Shown piece by piece: positions 22,030-34,400 of a stretch of 64,000 nucleotides of DNA. A program made the translations under genes and the position numbers. Position 1 is the stretch's first letter. Each line of letters opens with the position of its first letter. The notes under the pieces were generated by a model, which did no database searches, had not been told where the DNA came from, and saw nothing but the letters and a program-made list of their open reading frames with translations. The DNA is from Xanthostigma xanthostigma (lineage: Eukaryota; Arthropoda; Insecta; Raphidioptera; Raphidiidae). The stretch is taken from NCBI GenBank assembly GCA_963575645.1, contig OY754468.1, forward strand, positions 1,612,001 to 1,676,000, written 5' to 3'.

Positions 22030-22610
22030 AAAGGTTCGCCATTCCTGGTATAGGCTGTGTGCACGAAGCCTACTAGCGCCGCTAGTGGGTAATAGAGAAT
22101 TATTGAACTCACTTTTTATGGAAATCGCGACATGTTTCTATGGTGAGTCAAAAACTTTAGTTGGGCATGATGTGTCAAAAAAAATGTAATAAGGAAAACT
22201 GATGTTAATTTTATATAGGTACCATTAAATTCAGATTGTAAACCATTATACAAATAGCATAACATAAAAGGTATGTGAGAATTATTTATTTATCAATTAT
22301 GACGTACAATATAAAAATAATTAATTTGTTTACACTGACAGCGGAACGTCAAATTATGGCGCCAATGGTCTTTATTTTACTTAATTCGCCATCAGCGCAA
22401 CAGCCCGGAACAATACAAGCATTTCCAGATCGCCTAGTTTTGCCCATGTTTTCTTTGTAATTAAAAAAACTTCATAAAATTATAACTATTTTTACTTTTA
22501 ATAAACATTGCTCACTGACATACGGAAAATTTAAGGTTGAAGTTTCCCCTAGTGCTCCCCACAAACGCGTGCATCGATAAATTTGTAACTCCGCCTCCTT
22601 GCACATAGCC
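22030..22610. repeat. Interspersed repeat F, copy 1
   Basis: Inverted copy of about 57808-58270. Shared blocks include 'ggcgccaatggtctttatttt', 'cagcccggaa', 'cctagtgctc' and 'gtgcacgaa'. Here about 50 extra bp interrupt the block near 22300-22350. No ends or target duplication recognised. Confidence 0.6.
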
Positions 22611-23233
22611 CATAGGCTAATAATCTTAACTGAAGCTATTTTTCAGGATATTTATCGATCGTCCTGTATGTGACCGCAATATAGGAGCATTCTTTCATTT
22701 ACACATACAATTTCTGCCACTTTCTTTATACTTAGCTCTTCGGTATACGCCTCGAGAAATAGGCCGTTTTATTGCCTCGGGCTACCAAAGCAGCTAGAAG
22801 TTGGTAATCTTCAAGTCCTCTTACATAAATTTCCATAAACAAACGCAACTATATATAAGTGTGATGAATTAAACTGCGCCCTTTTGTACACTGTACGTCC
22901 TTTAATGATTTCTCTCTCTCTCTCTCTTTCTGTGTATATATGTCCTTTTTCAGCCATACTCTCTGTTTACACAACGAAGACTGCGAGATCTAATTGCTTC
23001 TGTGGATTTTTCGGAAACTTTTTAAAGAAACCATTTGTAGCGTAATCATATACAAACACGGGAAGAAAAAAAGTTGTGGTATCGATTTGAGTGTGTTAAT
23101 TCCATATATATAATAATTACTAAATGTAGCATTGTCTAATTACTCAATGTGCGGTGATCGAAGCCAACAAAGCGTATCGAAAATATATCTGCGTTTCTTT
23201 TTTTTTGAAGTAATTCCTTGGTTATTCCGACAA
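22611..23233. other. No gene recognised; CT microsatellite
   Basis: Contains a short (TC)n tract at about 22910-22928. No supported gene. Confidence 0.35.
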
Positions 23234-23382
23234 TATATATGTTACGGTTAATACAAGAAAGTAGTTTATTCGCGAATTAACCGGCTAATACCCGAATTAA
23301 CCAACGTCAAGGATTGGTTAATTCGGGTAATTAGCCGATTAATTCGCGAATTAACTACTTTCTTGTATTAACCGTAACATAT
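23234..23382. repeat. Foldback, arms about 70 bp
   Basis: The left arm runs from ATATGTTACGGTTAATACAAG inwards to 'gaattaaccaa'. The right arm is its near-perfect reverse complement, with a ~9-bp loop at about 23304-23312. The ends resemble those of the adjacent element at 23714 (TGTTACCGT...). Confidence 0.85.
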
Positions 23383-23713
23383 ACATATATTAACTTCTAT
23401 ATTGCTAGTGGCCGTAAGTGGAAGCGTCGTTCATGAAGTGAGACAACGAATGACTGTTTTCTATCTCTTTCTTTTTACTTGACCCGTTGTGCGCAAGTGT
23501 CGCGTCTGTAGTGGGGCAATTAGTAAGTGGAATAGAGCAAGCCACCTCCCTTTCACAGCTTAGTTCCATGTGCAAACTGACGCGCATCCATTCACGGACA
23601 TGCGCATGAGACTCAGAGTATAATAAGTGAGACAGACGTATAAATGTCTGCACCGTAGTGTTTAAGTCTTTCTCCCGATCTCTGCAAGCTACATAGAGGG
23701 TATTAAATATATG
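23383..23713. other. No gene recognised
   Basis: Contains an 82-codon minus-strand ORF (23405-23653) with no recognisable domain. Codon content is unremarkable. Confidence 0.3.
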
Positions 23714-24578
23714 TGTTACCGTAAAAACCCGTTTTTAGTTAGAACGCGTATTTACTAGTTAAAACTAGTTTTCACTAAACGCCCTCGTTAAAACTAGAAT
23801 TTACTGTTGGTAAATATGAATATCAGTAAAAACTAGTTTTAACTAGTCAAAACGCGTTTCAACGGCACCAAGCAGTTAAAACTGATTCCACTCAAAATGC
23901 CACGATAGTTTGCCATGCAATAACAAGTAAAGACCAATAAAACTGTAATTAAAATTGCCAATATGGCTGTTTGATCTTCATAAGGAAAAATGTTCTTTTA
24001 CTGTGTTATGTTACTAACTTTAAATATTAAATTTGTTTGGGATGTTTCAATTCGTAAATAGTTAAATAAATATTGTATTAAATAATATGTTGTCATATAA
24101 TGTTTCTTTTTTAAATGACTAAGAGGAGTACTAATTGTTTTTATTCGCTATTAATGTCTTTGTTAAATGTGTAAGACTTTAATAAAACTTTAATAAAAGT
24201 TGCCAATATGGATGTTTGATCTCCATAAGGAAGCTGGAAGAATGATATTTTTATATTACTAATTAATATCAACGTTGTTCAGATGTTACTATTCACAAAT
24301 GTTCTCAATAAATATTTTAATAAATAATATGTAATAATGTTTATTTTTTAATCAAGCCTTCATTCTATTAAATAAATCCTCTGAAACATAATTTTCTAGT
24401 TACTACTAGTTTTGTCTAACGCTCACAGTTAAAACTAGTTTTACCTAAAAATTAATCTTCTAATTCAGTAAATTCTAGTTGTTACTAATAAATTCTAGTT
24501 TTAACGAGGGCGCTTAGTGAAAACTAGTTTTAACTAGTAAATACGCGTTCTAACTAAAAACGGGTTTTAACGGTAACA
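23714..24578. mobile_element. Long-TIR element (865 bp)
   Basis: The TIRs are about 90 bp (23714-23805 and 24488-24578) and start TGTTACCGT. They are built from repeated ACTAGTTTTAACT-like palindromic words. TATG flanks both sides and may be a 4-bp target duplication. The interior holds two ~245-bp diverged direct repeats ('gccaatatgg...tgtttgatc' at about 23950 and 24199). No ORF; superfamily not known to me. Confidence 0.7.
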
Positions 24579-24779
24579 TATGAATATATATTAGTATTGA
24601 GTAGGTATATCTCTCTGTATCAAAAGTCTTATGTCTGTATTTATGGCGTTAGTCAATCAGAATCAACGAGCTCGTACTACTTAAAAAAAGACAGAAGTAT
24701 ATGTTTGCACCCTAATGGTTCGATTGCGATATATTCGGTTTATAATAAAAGCGTATGGTTAATTCGCATATAATAAATA

Positions 24780-25272
24780 TTTAATTGCAAACACTGTAGG
24801 AAAATTATTTTATTGTTGTAACAGTTTTCGAATGAACTATTAATTATATTTATTTAATTTTAATTAGTCGTAAATAAAATTAAAATAAATTTAAATGTAA
24901 GAAAGTAATGTAGAAAATAAAAAAATATATATTCGCCCAACGTGGGGCTCGAACCCACGACCCTGATATTATGAATCGCGTGCTCTACCGACTGAGCTAG
25001 CCGGGCTTGTGAACGTACGACGTTAATATTGGAATATTTAGTTAGGGCATTTCACCTGAAAAGAAACTAATTTTGAGGCACATTTTGCAACATTTTTCAT
25101 TGATGCTCCGCTCCTACTGGTCGTAGCGTGATATTATATAGCCTATAGCCTTCCTCGATAAATGGGCTATCCAACAAAAAAAATTGTTTTCAATTTGAAC
25201 CAGTAGTTCTTGAGATTAGCGCGTTCAACCAAACAAACAAACAAACTCTTCAGCTTTATATATTAGTATAGA
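24780..25272 (-). mobile_element. tRNA-bearing Helitron, family 1, 3' truncated
   Basis: The TC end on the minus strand is at 25272-25271. The usual 5' block and tRNA-like module follow. Similarity stops near 24780 after 'tttcaattaaatat', before the CTAG hairpin. The copy at 46224 stops at the same place, which suggests a sub-family with a different 3' end. Confidence 0.65.
24934..25006 (-). pseudogene. tRNA(Lys)-derived module, anticodon position reads CAT
   Basis: 73 nt. The acceptor stem (GCCCGGC / GTTGGGC), D-arm (AGCTCAGTCGGTAGAGC) and T-arm (GGGTTCGAGCCCCAC) all pair as in tRNA-Lys. The anticodon loop reads TTCATAA, giving CAU, and the anticodon stem (CGCGA / TATCA) is mostly unpaired. 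It is probably transcribable from boxes A and B but is not a proper decoding tRNA. Confidence 0.7.
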
Positions 25273-25670
25273 TAGACAAAACATTGATTTTATATCTGAT
25301 ATAAAAGACATAAATCTATTTACTTTGGGTTACAAGAAATGCGGATTAGCCACGTCCTGTTGGAAGTCTGCTTTTCTCAAGCATCGCCTTGAAGTTGTAG
25401 CAAACGATTTTTATCTGTCTTCGTTTTGATGAAACATTTTAAATTTTCAATTATGCCGCTTAATCGAATACACTTCAGAGGCTCGACTTTACCCAGTGCG
25501 TAGGAAACTCGTCTTTGAGTTCGTTCAGTCAGTGTCGTGCGTCCAGAAATTCAATCGCAATTCACGGGGTCGTCTGAATTCTTATTTTTCAATTAATGCC
25601 CATATTCACCGAACACTATTAAAGATATGCGTTACTAATTGTTTAAGCAATCTGTCTATACAATTTTATA

Positions 25671-25970
25671 TTTGGAAAATTTTTTGGGAACAATAGACTT
25701 CTAATGCAGTTTGATTAATTAAAACATTTTATTTGCCAACGTTTCGACTAAATCTAGTCTTTATCAAGGCGCTAAAATACAATTTTACACCAAAGTCAAT
25801 TTTAAATATATATATTTCATATATTTTATGATTTTTAAAAATTGACTTTGGTGTAAAATTGTATTTTAGCGCCTTGATAAAGACTAGATTTAGTCGAAAC
25901 GTTGGCAAATAAAATGTTTTAATTAATCACCCTGCAGTAGAAGTCTATTGTTCCCAAGAAATTTTCCAAA
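25671..25970. repeat. Foldback with hammerhead-like segment, arms about 130 bp
   Basis: The arms run from 'tttggaaaat' (25671) to 'attttccaaa' (25970), with a centre around 25810-25830. The inner ~100 bp is near perfect. Each arm contains GATAAAGACTAGATTTAGTC followed by GAAAC, that is a stem II-like hairpin and the GAAAC of a hammerhead. The preceding CUGANGA is altered. Confidence 0.75.
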
Positions 25971-25974
25971 TAGA

Positions 25975-26525
25975 AGTTACTAATCTTGGAACAAATTTAT
26001 TAGTTCCAATAAAATTTACTTTCAGTTCGCCGAGCAAATTATCGGTAGAAAAGTTAGTTAAAGAATAAATATGCACTGCACTACACTCCTTGCTCTTTTT
26101 GTTGAATATTTTGACGTTCACCCAAAAATCCAACCGATGGCGTTAGTGTAAACGTAAAAAAAAAGGTTTCACTAAATAACAATGTTTCATCCTAACCCAA
26201 TTGCACACAAACCTTCCACTAACTTTAATGTTTTACAACTATATACGTCACAAAAAGTTAATAAACAACACATAAATAAATTCACAAGAGCAAACTGTAG
26301 ATATAATACTCCACGTTTATAGGTTGGGTATTAAGATCTATGTGACGGCAATTATTATTTTGTCAGGCGAATAAATATTTACACCCTGGAAGTAAGACAG
26401 AATAGATTTATACCTGCAGTAAACATAGTTATGGTTGGTGAACTGAATTGTCGCTATTTATTCGTAGGAATAGTTACCTGAAGAACAAATGAACCGAATG
26501 AATAACTTCTTACATTGGGCATTAG
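25975..26525 (-). repeat. Repeat D, copy 2
   Basis: Inverted copy of 11700-12500. Shared blocks are 'gtcaggcgaataaatattt', 'cctggaagtaagacagaat', 'caaccgatggcgttagtg' and 'ctatttattcg'. It has only one of the two tandem units found at 11704-11963 and lacks the palindromic second arm. Confidence 0.6.
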
Positions 26526-27458
26526 TTACGCGGGAAAAATGGAAAGTTGTGGTTCTGATTTTATTCAGAGAATTGTTTATATAATTCGATTTTGAAACGA
26601 TTTAATTATTTCAAGTCGACCAAAGACGGAGATTCGATTGTTCGAAAACAGAACTGGATACAGAACTATCGTCACGGTTTAGAACTTTGGAGAATAACAA
26701 ACAAGCAGACAGAACTTAAAACCTGATTGCATATCGATTGATTGTAAACACAGCGTTCTGCCTCAATCATTCAGTCGACTGGTTTTGTATAAACAAACCG
26801 ACTAAACTGAACTTTTGCGTTAGTATAACAATATAGACGGCGAACAAAGTCGTTTAGAAATATGTTATGGCCGAACTAAACTTGTTTCGCTAGCTGATCT
26901 CCTGATAGCAATTTGTGTATGGGGCTACGACGACGCCACCGAAACCTGATGTCCTTTCCACAAATCATTTCCGAAAAGGGACCTTCCTTCCAAATTCGTG
27001 GTCTCTAGAAGCGATTCCTAAAAGGTGGTCCGCGTGGAAGGGTCACAGGGCTTCCGCGGTCTGTTCGAGAGTTAAATTGTATTTCTTTGTTACAATAAAT
27101 GTTTCGCAATACTTATAATAATTATTTTTCAATTATAATTTGTTCTAAAATCTTTGATTAACGTCTGAATAGAACTCTTCAATTTTATTTATTTGTATAA
27201 TTTGTTCTTTTTTCGAGTCCAACATGAAAGTATTTAAACTAGAAGGTAAACGCTTTAGTTATCAAAATAGCCAGTTAGGGTTTCGCCAAAAAAAGTATGA
27301 TCAATCAGGGTTCCATGGCCAAATAAAGTTGGGAACCTCTGGTCTATAGTTGTCAGTGTTCGACCGAAGCTTCGGTTTCGGCATGGGCCGAAGTTTTGAC
27401 CGAAGCCGAAGGGTTCTAACAAGCGCCGAGATTGAACGAGCTGTTACGAATGAGCGAG
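26526..27458. other. No gene recognised; hAT end fragment near 27346
   Basis: The text AGTTGGGAACCTCTG near 27328-27342 matches the right end of the hAT MITE at 40491-41011, so a truncated hAT copy ends here. A 67-codon ORF (26915-27118) has no recognisable domain. Confidence 0.4.
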
Positions 27459-28021
27459 TAAGTATAATAATTATCACTTTACAAAATTACTTTTTAAATA
27501 TGATTGCAGGTATTCAATTCGTTTCTAATTTTGCACACTGCTTATAGCGTTCTTCTTTTTGTTGTATTACAATATCGAAGCTCAGATGACAGATCGAAGA
27601 AATATTTTACTAAAATTGTCATATAGAGACGCAAGTAGCAAAAGCGTTGAGCTAAGCCGTCAGATGGCACCATGCAGCATTGCTGTGACGTTGTTCAGCG
27701 TTGCTCGCTGTTTCAAAATTAAAGCCGTCAGACGGCAGTATGCGGTATTGTGTCTGTTGTATTACAATATGAAGGTCAGATGACAGATCGAAGTGTTGAC
27801 GTTGTTTCAAAATTAAAGCCGTCAGATGGCAGACGTTGTTCAGCGTTGCTGTATTTTAATTAATTTACAAAAACAAAAGCAATAATAAATTTTTTAGTTG
27901 TCGATGTCAGTAGAGCAAGCAATTATCTGTAAAATGATATATAATTTATGTGGAGAAATTGTGAGGTTTTTTCTAAAAAGGGAGGCAAACATCTTTAACC
28001 TTAGCGTATTAATCTATATGA
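27459..28021 (-). mobile_element. Helitron family 2, 3' terminus missing
   Basis: The TC end is at 28021-28020 on the minus strand and the body matches the other family 2 copies. It breaks off at 27459, just before the terminal hairpin and CTAG. ORFs 27559-27783 and 27898-28086 are repeat-derived. Confidence 0.75.
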
Positions 28022-28550
28022 TAGTCAACGTAAACCTTCAATTAAAAAGTTTTAAAATCATTTATATTATTAATTGTAGCTTGTAGCAGTTGTAGATAAT
28101 CTTGAACTGATTTTCTTACAGATTTTAATTTAAAACACGCTTACCTACGTACGCAGATGAGCGCGACTGTACTAATAAATCATTGCCATTTGTGACATAT
28201 TTCTCATCCTTTTAGCTCAGATGAAATAAATAAACAGCGATGCGTCATACGTTTTCAATCACAAATCGCTAAAAAGTATCAATTTAATTTTTATTGTGTT
28301 ATTTACGTACTCGACAAACTGACGTGTGTATATTTTTGCTTTGTAAACATGACTTAATGTAGATAGATACTATACGTAGTACCGGTACTAACAACGAACC
28401 GGCAGTTCGCCGGCACTGTTTACCATCTGAGCTCTTCATAAATAAAACATTCAAATATCCATTTGCCAATACAAAATACGTACAGTTCCGCTCCTCTTCG
28501 TTTTTCTCTCTATCCATTTTTCGTATACATTTTACAGTATACCGAGTGAC
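28022..28550. other. No gene recognised
   Basis: Includes a 72-codon minus-strand ORF (28299-28517) without a recognisable domain. No TIR or RNA feature seen. Confidence 0.3.
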
Positions 28551-29198
28551 AAATAAAAAATAAGTTCAAAAACAAAAACCCGACTACTGAAAAGTATTGT
28601 AGTGATGGCTTGAACTGGCAGGATCGCCATGTAGTGTTGGTGGTTAATCAGGCTCTTTTAAATTAGTAAAACTATTGAATTTGATGTAATAATGCTTTAT
28701 TTACATTACCAACGTAGACCTACGCCAGCTCGCGCTGGCATAGCCACGTGCGTCCACCACCTGACCTCTTGTCCACTACCAGACAGTTCCTCTTCCTTCC
28801 AAATATAGATACATTTATATCAATTTGAAATGCAAACCCATGCGTATTTAACTAGACCACTTAAGTAAGTGTTATAGTGAAATACTACGTTTGCAGTTCA
28901 CATTGCAACTGATATACGAAACTTAACCTACATACTGTATATACAGTACAGTATGAAACAAGACAATATTCTCATCTGAGGATGGCCGTGGTCATATGCC
29001 ACCTACCCTAACAAAACATTACATTTTAACAGTAGTAAGCGATCGTAAGCTCAAGGGCAAAGTGCATCACGCTATACATCTAGAGGGGCCCCATATATAT
29101 GAGATGGCATACGACCACGGCTATCCTCAGATGAGAATATTTTCTTGTTTCATACTTTTCAGTAGTCGGGTTTTAGTTTATGAACTTATTTTTTATTT
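28551..29198. mobile_element. TIR element with internal inverted repeat
   Basis: The outer TIRs are about 47 bp (28551-28599 and 29151-29198) and contain ACCCGACTACTGAAAAGTAT. A second, internal inverted pair (about 28950-29001 with 29100-29155, containing CATCTGAGGAT and GCCGTGGTC) encloses a ~100-bp core. A 133-codon ORF (28996-29397) starts in the core, runs across the right TIR and continues as low-complexity F/I/L residues. I do not regard it as a gene. Confidence 0.7.
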
Positions 29199-30601
29199 CA
29201 ATTTATTTTTTGAACTTATTTATTTTATTTTATTTATTGATTTATTTATTCTTTTTATTCCTTCAAATATAATTACATTTTTTATCCATTTACAAAAAAC
29301 GTTAGAATTTTCCCAACTTGGCAAGCCAGTGCTAGGGTGGGAGCTCAACCACTTGATCGGCCATAATAAAATACAAAAAATAAAACAAAAAGATTAACGT
29401 TATAATCTTTGAGAATATAAATTTAATAATACTTTAATGTTTTCAATTTGCTCACCCCTGGGACCAAAATTCAAAAATAAATGTAGCCTGTGTTACCCGG
29501 GCCATAATAACGAATCGATTGACACCTTATTTATCAAAATCGGATGAATAGTTTAGTTCCTCAACTCGTATTTTTCCGTCACAAAAATTCCTCACAAGGA
29601 GGTGCCCCTGTAGGAGGACAGGAAGTAACTCTAAAATTTGAAATGGCAACCGCAATTTTTTTTATTGGGTCGAGTTCTTCGGGCAAAAAAATACATCTTT
29701 TATCCCAAACTTTTTTTTTGTTCAAGCTACAGATCACCGAGTACACCCTGTATAAAAGGCTTTAGAAGCCAAAATACTTGAAATATTTCAATAAAATTTT
29801 AACAGCACCATCTTCATGGATCAGACATTCCAAATTATATTGAGAAAAAAAATGTTATCTTCAAAATTTTACACGAGAATGACCCCTTAATATGTTCCAC
29901 ATCTGGAAACATTGTTATAACAAATTTTAATCAAACATAACCTCAAAGGATTAAACAGAATCGAATATGGTACGTGCACACGTAGGAAACTCCATGCAAA
30001 TCAGTTAAGCGGTCCTCGAGTAGTAACAAGCAGACAGAAAGAGAGACATTGACTTTTATAAGCGTAGTTATGTATTAATTAACGTTGTGCGATTTCACAA
30101 ATGATAGAAGTACGTGTTTTTGTTGACACTCGGTACACGCATTCTTTAAACCGCGTGTTACCGGGAATGTAGGGAGAGCTTCATATTTAAAAAAATGATG
30201 AAATACTCTTCATTTATATACAATATGATTGTGAAGAGAAGTATAAAAATATAAACTAATTAATTCAGGCCGAGCAAAGCTTTTATTTAATGCTAATGGA
30301 TTTTTCATTTCTTTTTTTAATATTTTTTTAAGGCACAGCTACCTTAATTTTTGAAGTTATATTAAAGTAGCTTTGCTATGTAAAGAATATCAATTTTTAT
30401 GCGAATGAGAATATTCCGTTTTCGAACCTGGCGTAATTTGTCCAAGGTTAAAATTTGGCAGCTGATTGAACGCGCGAGTCGCACGCACACACTTGTAGTG
30501 GTTCTGGGTACCAGGTTGATTATATTAATGCTAAATAATATTAAAGTAAAGGCTGATAAAAGATATTATATTATTGCAAGGTTACCTTAGCGAAAATATT
30601 T
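29199..30601. other. Repeat remnants, no gene
   Basis: At about 29490-29560 there is a fragment resembling the 'tgttacccgggccataa...aaaatcggatgaatagt' tail of a common insect repeat, and near 29745 an ACACCCTGTATA mariner-like end. The rest is AT-rich. Short ORFs (29544-29765, 30399-30590) show no domain. Confidence 0.35.
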
Positions 30602-31120
30602 AATGTAGTACGAGCACCATGGCAATTTTAAATAAAAGACTTGATTTTTTTATATGAAGTTAGACTAAGTCTAAACCAATTCTGAAAATTTTAGAGGGGG
30701 TTGCCCGATTATTTAAATAAATAATTGACTTCAAAAGTAGACATATTTAACATTGGATTTATGGTAAAACGGTAGATGGATGATATGTTTTCATTGATTT
30801 ATCCAAAAATAGTCGGTGGAAATAAAAAAAAAAACTATTTAAATTAAAGTTAAAACCTTAATAAATTATTGGAAACAAAAAAAACCCGTTGTGCCCGACT
30901 AATTAAAAAGATTAAATATTTTTTTAATTAGTCGGGCACAACGGGTTTTTTTGTTTTCAATAATTTATTAAGGTTTTAACTTTGATTTAAATAGTTTTTT
31001 TTTTTAATTTCTACCGACTAGTTTTGGAGAAATTAATGAAAACATATCATCCATTTACCGAAATATAAAAAAAATCAAGCCTTTTGTTTAAAATTGCCTT
31101 GGTGCTCGTACTACCTTAAG
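30602..31120. mobile_element. Snapback TIR element S, copy 1
   Basis: The ends GTAGTACGAGCACC are inverted, and a long inner palindrome pairs 'aacccgttgtgcccgactaa' with its complement around 30893-30950. The left arm carries about 100 bp more than the right, so the fold is asymmetric. Related to 8191-9147. Confidence 0.75.
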
Positions 31121-32112
31121 CTATTTTTTTAAAAAAGAAAAAACTTTTATAATAAAAATGAAGGAATTAATATTTTTTTGTCTTATTTTATATTATTTTC
31201 ACAGTAAAAAACGACTTTTTATGATATTAATATTCGCAATGTTTTGGGTCGTTTCAGATAACACGCACGACTCGCATCCTGAGGAAGGAAAACCAACACA
31301 AAATGAAAAAAAAAACTTAAGTAGGTATGTTGAAAAAAGTCACTTTCTTCTGGATACAACAATATTACAAATTTTATAAAATAATAAATGTGATTATGTA
31401 CATTTTAAAGTTATTACAACCAATTATATTTATAAAAAAAAATTAAAATGTGTTTCTTCTTTGGTGAGCTTGTTTTAAACTGACATTTTCATATTTTGGT
31501 TTTTGAAATTCGTCAGCTAATGATCCAAAATTTGATAAAAAAATCATAGACGTTTGAATACAAATACACCTAAAACAAAACAGAAAGATTAACTCAAAAA
31601 AACAATAATGTTAAGGTTAATTTAAGTGTCGACACTCACTTTTAAAAAAAGCCCGATGACAAAAGCTCAAAAGCTTGTTCAAACACAAAAAATTTAAATG
31701 AATCAAAATACTCAGTAATTTAGAAGGGCATTATTTCCTTTTTAACTTTTTTGACACAAAGTTTATTTATTACTGCGACAAAATATTGCCGTTGGGAACA
31801 CTTCAAAGTAAAGCGAACCCCCGGTACCGACCTCCATAAGATGCTTCCATTCTGATACAATCGCATGGCATGCACAACCCCTCGTACCAGCCTTGCCTCT
31901 CCAAAAAAAGTGCCAAAGAAGCCAAAAAGACAAAACATCTTCCAAATATTCGTCTACATAAAAATTGAAAATGCTTTTAGATAAAAAAACAATCATAACG
32001 ATAGATTGAAATAAAACACTGATCATTAAAAAAAAATCGCCACAAAACACGCTGCACGTTTCGCTTCCTGTGTTAACCATCATGATGAGATAATTCGAGT
32101 TTTAAGCATCTT
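31121..32112. other. No gene recognised; shared CATCCTGAGG motif
   Basis: The word 'cgcatcctgaggaaggaaaa' with its flanks (31240-31300) recurs near 32680, so two copies of a short repeat lie in this stretch. ORFs on both strands (31158-31379, 31720-32083) have no recognisable domain. Confidence 0.35.
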
Positions 32113-32140
32113 CTGATGATGCTAACAAGATTAGCGAAAC
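32113..32140 (+). ncRNA. Hammerhead-like core motif
   Basis: CTGATGA, then a stem-loop (GCTAA / TTAGC with a CAAGA loop), then GAAAC: a consensus hammerhead core. A GTC follows eight bases later, a possible cleavage triplet. Only two pairs of a stem I can be drawn, so activity is doubtful. Confidence 0.35.
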
Positions 32141-32159
32141 GTACGTCAAAAGAAAAAAA

Positions 32160-32360
32160 ATGGTTGTCTGTAAAGTCGGTTTACGGACGATAGTTTTACG
32201 TGATAACGTATTCCGTGATACATAACCTAAATTTTAGTAGCTGTCAAACTTGGGCCGAAGCATACTGCGCTCTCGCTTGCACGCACAGGGTCAGGCGGAA
32301 CGTTACACTTTTTCGTGCGTGCAGCTGGTGTTTCATCAGTTTATAAGACGTTATCACGTC
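32160..32360 (-). mobile_element. Interspersed element A, copy 3, internally deleted
   Basis: It has both family A ends (GGTTGTCTGTAAAGTCGGTT and GACGTTATCACGTC) with most of the interior missing. Next to an A-run, as in the other copies. Confidence 0.65.
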
Positions 32361-34006
32361 AAAAAGAATCTAAATTTAAGGATGCGTTGACAATAATTAG
32401 TAAGCGTCGACACTTTTGTTTCAAAATGAAATTATTAAACAAGAAATACTTACAGATAATTTGAATATTCGAACCATTTTTTACCACGTACAATTTCTTT
32501 TTGCACTGCACTGAAATAAAATCACAAAACCCGCGATTTGGTGCACTTTTTTTCCGAAGGGTAAAAGTGTATACAAAAATAAATTAAAATTCAGTCAAAC
32601 TTATGATATGTATCATGCAGCCCTATGCCCCCCGAAGGTGCGACTAATGTTTTGAGTCGTTTCTGACAACAGACACGAGCCGCATCCTGAGGGAGGAAAA
32701 CCAACACCAAACACAAAAAATAATACACAATATTATATCGGGATCGATTCACGGAGGGTCTACAATTTCGATTAACGACTGAGGTACGAGATTCGAACAT
32801 ACGAATATATTAACTGCTTTTACACGAATAATTAATATTTCAAAAGTTACTCTGAAGTTAAGATATTGCCTATAGATAACTCTAAAAAAAATGTTACGGA
32901 ATAGTAAATTTAAATTTAAAAAGAGGTACTGATCAAATTTTTACTTTTAAAATATAATAAAATAATAAAAAGTGAAAAATTGAATGAAATTTCAATTAAT
33001 TAAATTTAGCTAAATTTCACGGAGGATTTCTAAGGGACAGTACTTATATGTTGATTGTTGACCAGAAAACCACTCAACACTGAATGGTTTTCAGTTGGGC
33101 AGATCTGGTCTGCGCTCGTTGGACGTTGTTTCGGTATTTTTCTTGTAAAACCATTGTTATAGATACATTCAGCTTATTTGTCGAAACGCAATTAACTTAA
33201 ATATTATACCGTCTAGATTCTAGAAAATACCATTTGGCCCACAATGATATTTTTTCAAGTGCTTATATTAGCACGTTTTTATAAATTAACACAAATTATG
33301 AATTTCGATTGACTTTTAATAATTTTGCGAGCTCTAATTCAAATTTGATTAAAGGAATAAACTACTGTTTAAAAAACAGAAAAATACCAAAAGTCAACGT
33401 CAAAAACTGAAAAAGAAAATATTCATCAGAGCGAGATGAGAGTTATTATTAGTTAGACTCTTTGTCTGTGAAAAGCCTAAGTCCACAAAATCCTAAGCAC
33501 GGAACCCAAAACAACCTTCGCCCTTCACAGCAGGCCTCGGTCCTCGCTCTTGTCTCAACAGCTGTATACATTTATTGATGTGACTGGACTTACAACTGTT
33601 GCGACAGGACGTAAGCCCGCTGTTCGAACTAGATTGCCGGACTACTTTTTTTGTAAGGCTATTTTTAGTAGCGTTACAAACCAAGCAATCCTGAGACTAG
33701 AACCCTAGGTGCGGTCCAACGCGGATGTCCTATTGGGATATGGACCGCGGAAAGCGCAGCTAGCTAAAAAATAACGACAGTGCACGACGTACCTAGTGTC
33801 TTAGCAACATTGCATGCGAAGACAGACGGCACGCCGTACACCTAAATCCAATAACAAAAAAATATACATGTGTCATATGTGTGTCCCTAAAATTCGCGAT
33901 ACGCAGAAATCCACTGGGAAAGACCACTTTAACGCTCCTAGCGCGATGGAGGCTAGACCTTAACCCCAACAAAGCACAGCGACTTTCTTTATGGAAAACA
34001 CTACCG
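32361..34006. other. Unassigned sequence; GC-richer from 33480
   Basis: AT-rich to about 33480, then a GC-richer block to about 34600. A 63-codon minus-strand ORF (33493-33684; SGLTSCRNSCKSSHINKC) stands out for its cysteines, but I cannot name it. No repeat ends recognised. Confidence 0.35.
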
Positions 34007-34400
34007 ATTTTCACTCAGAAAAACACAGCACTTCGATTGTCACAATAGAAAACACGACAAGAGCGATTTTCACAGCGGAAAACACAACACTTCGATTTTC
34101 ACAATAGAAAACACGACAAGTGCGATTTTCACAGCGGAAAATACGGCACTTCGATTTTCATAAAAGAAAATACAAGTACGATTTTCACAGCGGAAAACAC
34201 AGCACCTCGATTTTCATAAAAGAAAACACGACAAGTGCGATTTTCACAGCGGAAAACACAGCACCTCGATTTTCATAAAAGAAAACACGACAAGTGCGAT
34301 TTTCACAGCGGAAAACACAGCACCTCGATTTTCACAATAGAAAACACGACAAGTGCGATTTTTACTACAGAAAACACAGTTAACAAGATTTTCACGGTGG
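34007..34400. repeat. Minisatellite, 59-bp higher-order unit
   Basis: About six units built from two ~30-bp half-units. Both share CGATTTTCAC...GAAAACAC, with alternating spacers (ACGACAAGTG and ACAGCAC). Neighbouring units at 34203-34320 are nearly identical; outer ones are more diverged. The period is not a multiple of three, so the 87-codon ORF across it (34235-34498) is incidental. Confidence 0.85.

Noticed and set aside
28996-29397. 133-codon plus-strand ORF, the longest in the window
   Set aside because: It starts inside a TIR element, crosses its right end and continues as low-complexity hydrophobic residues from T-rich DNA.
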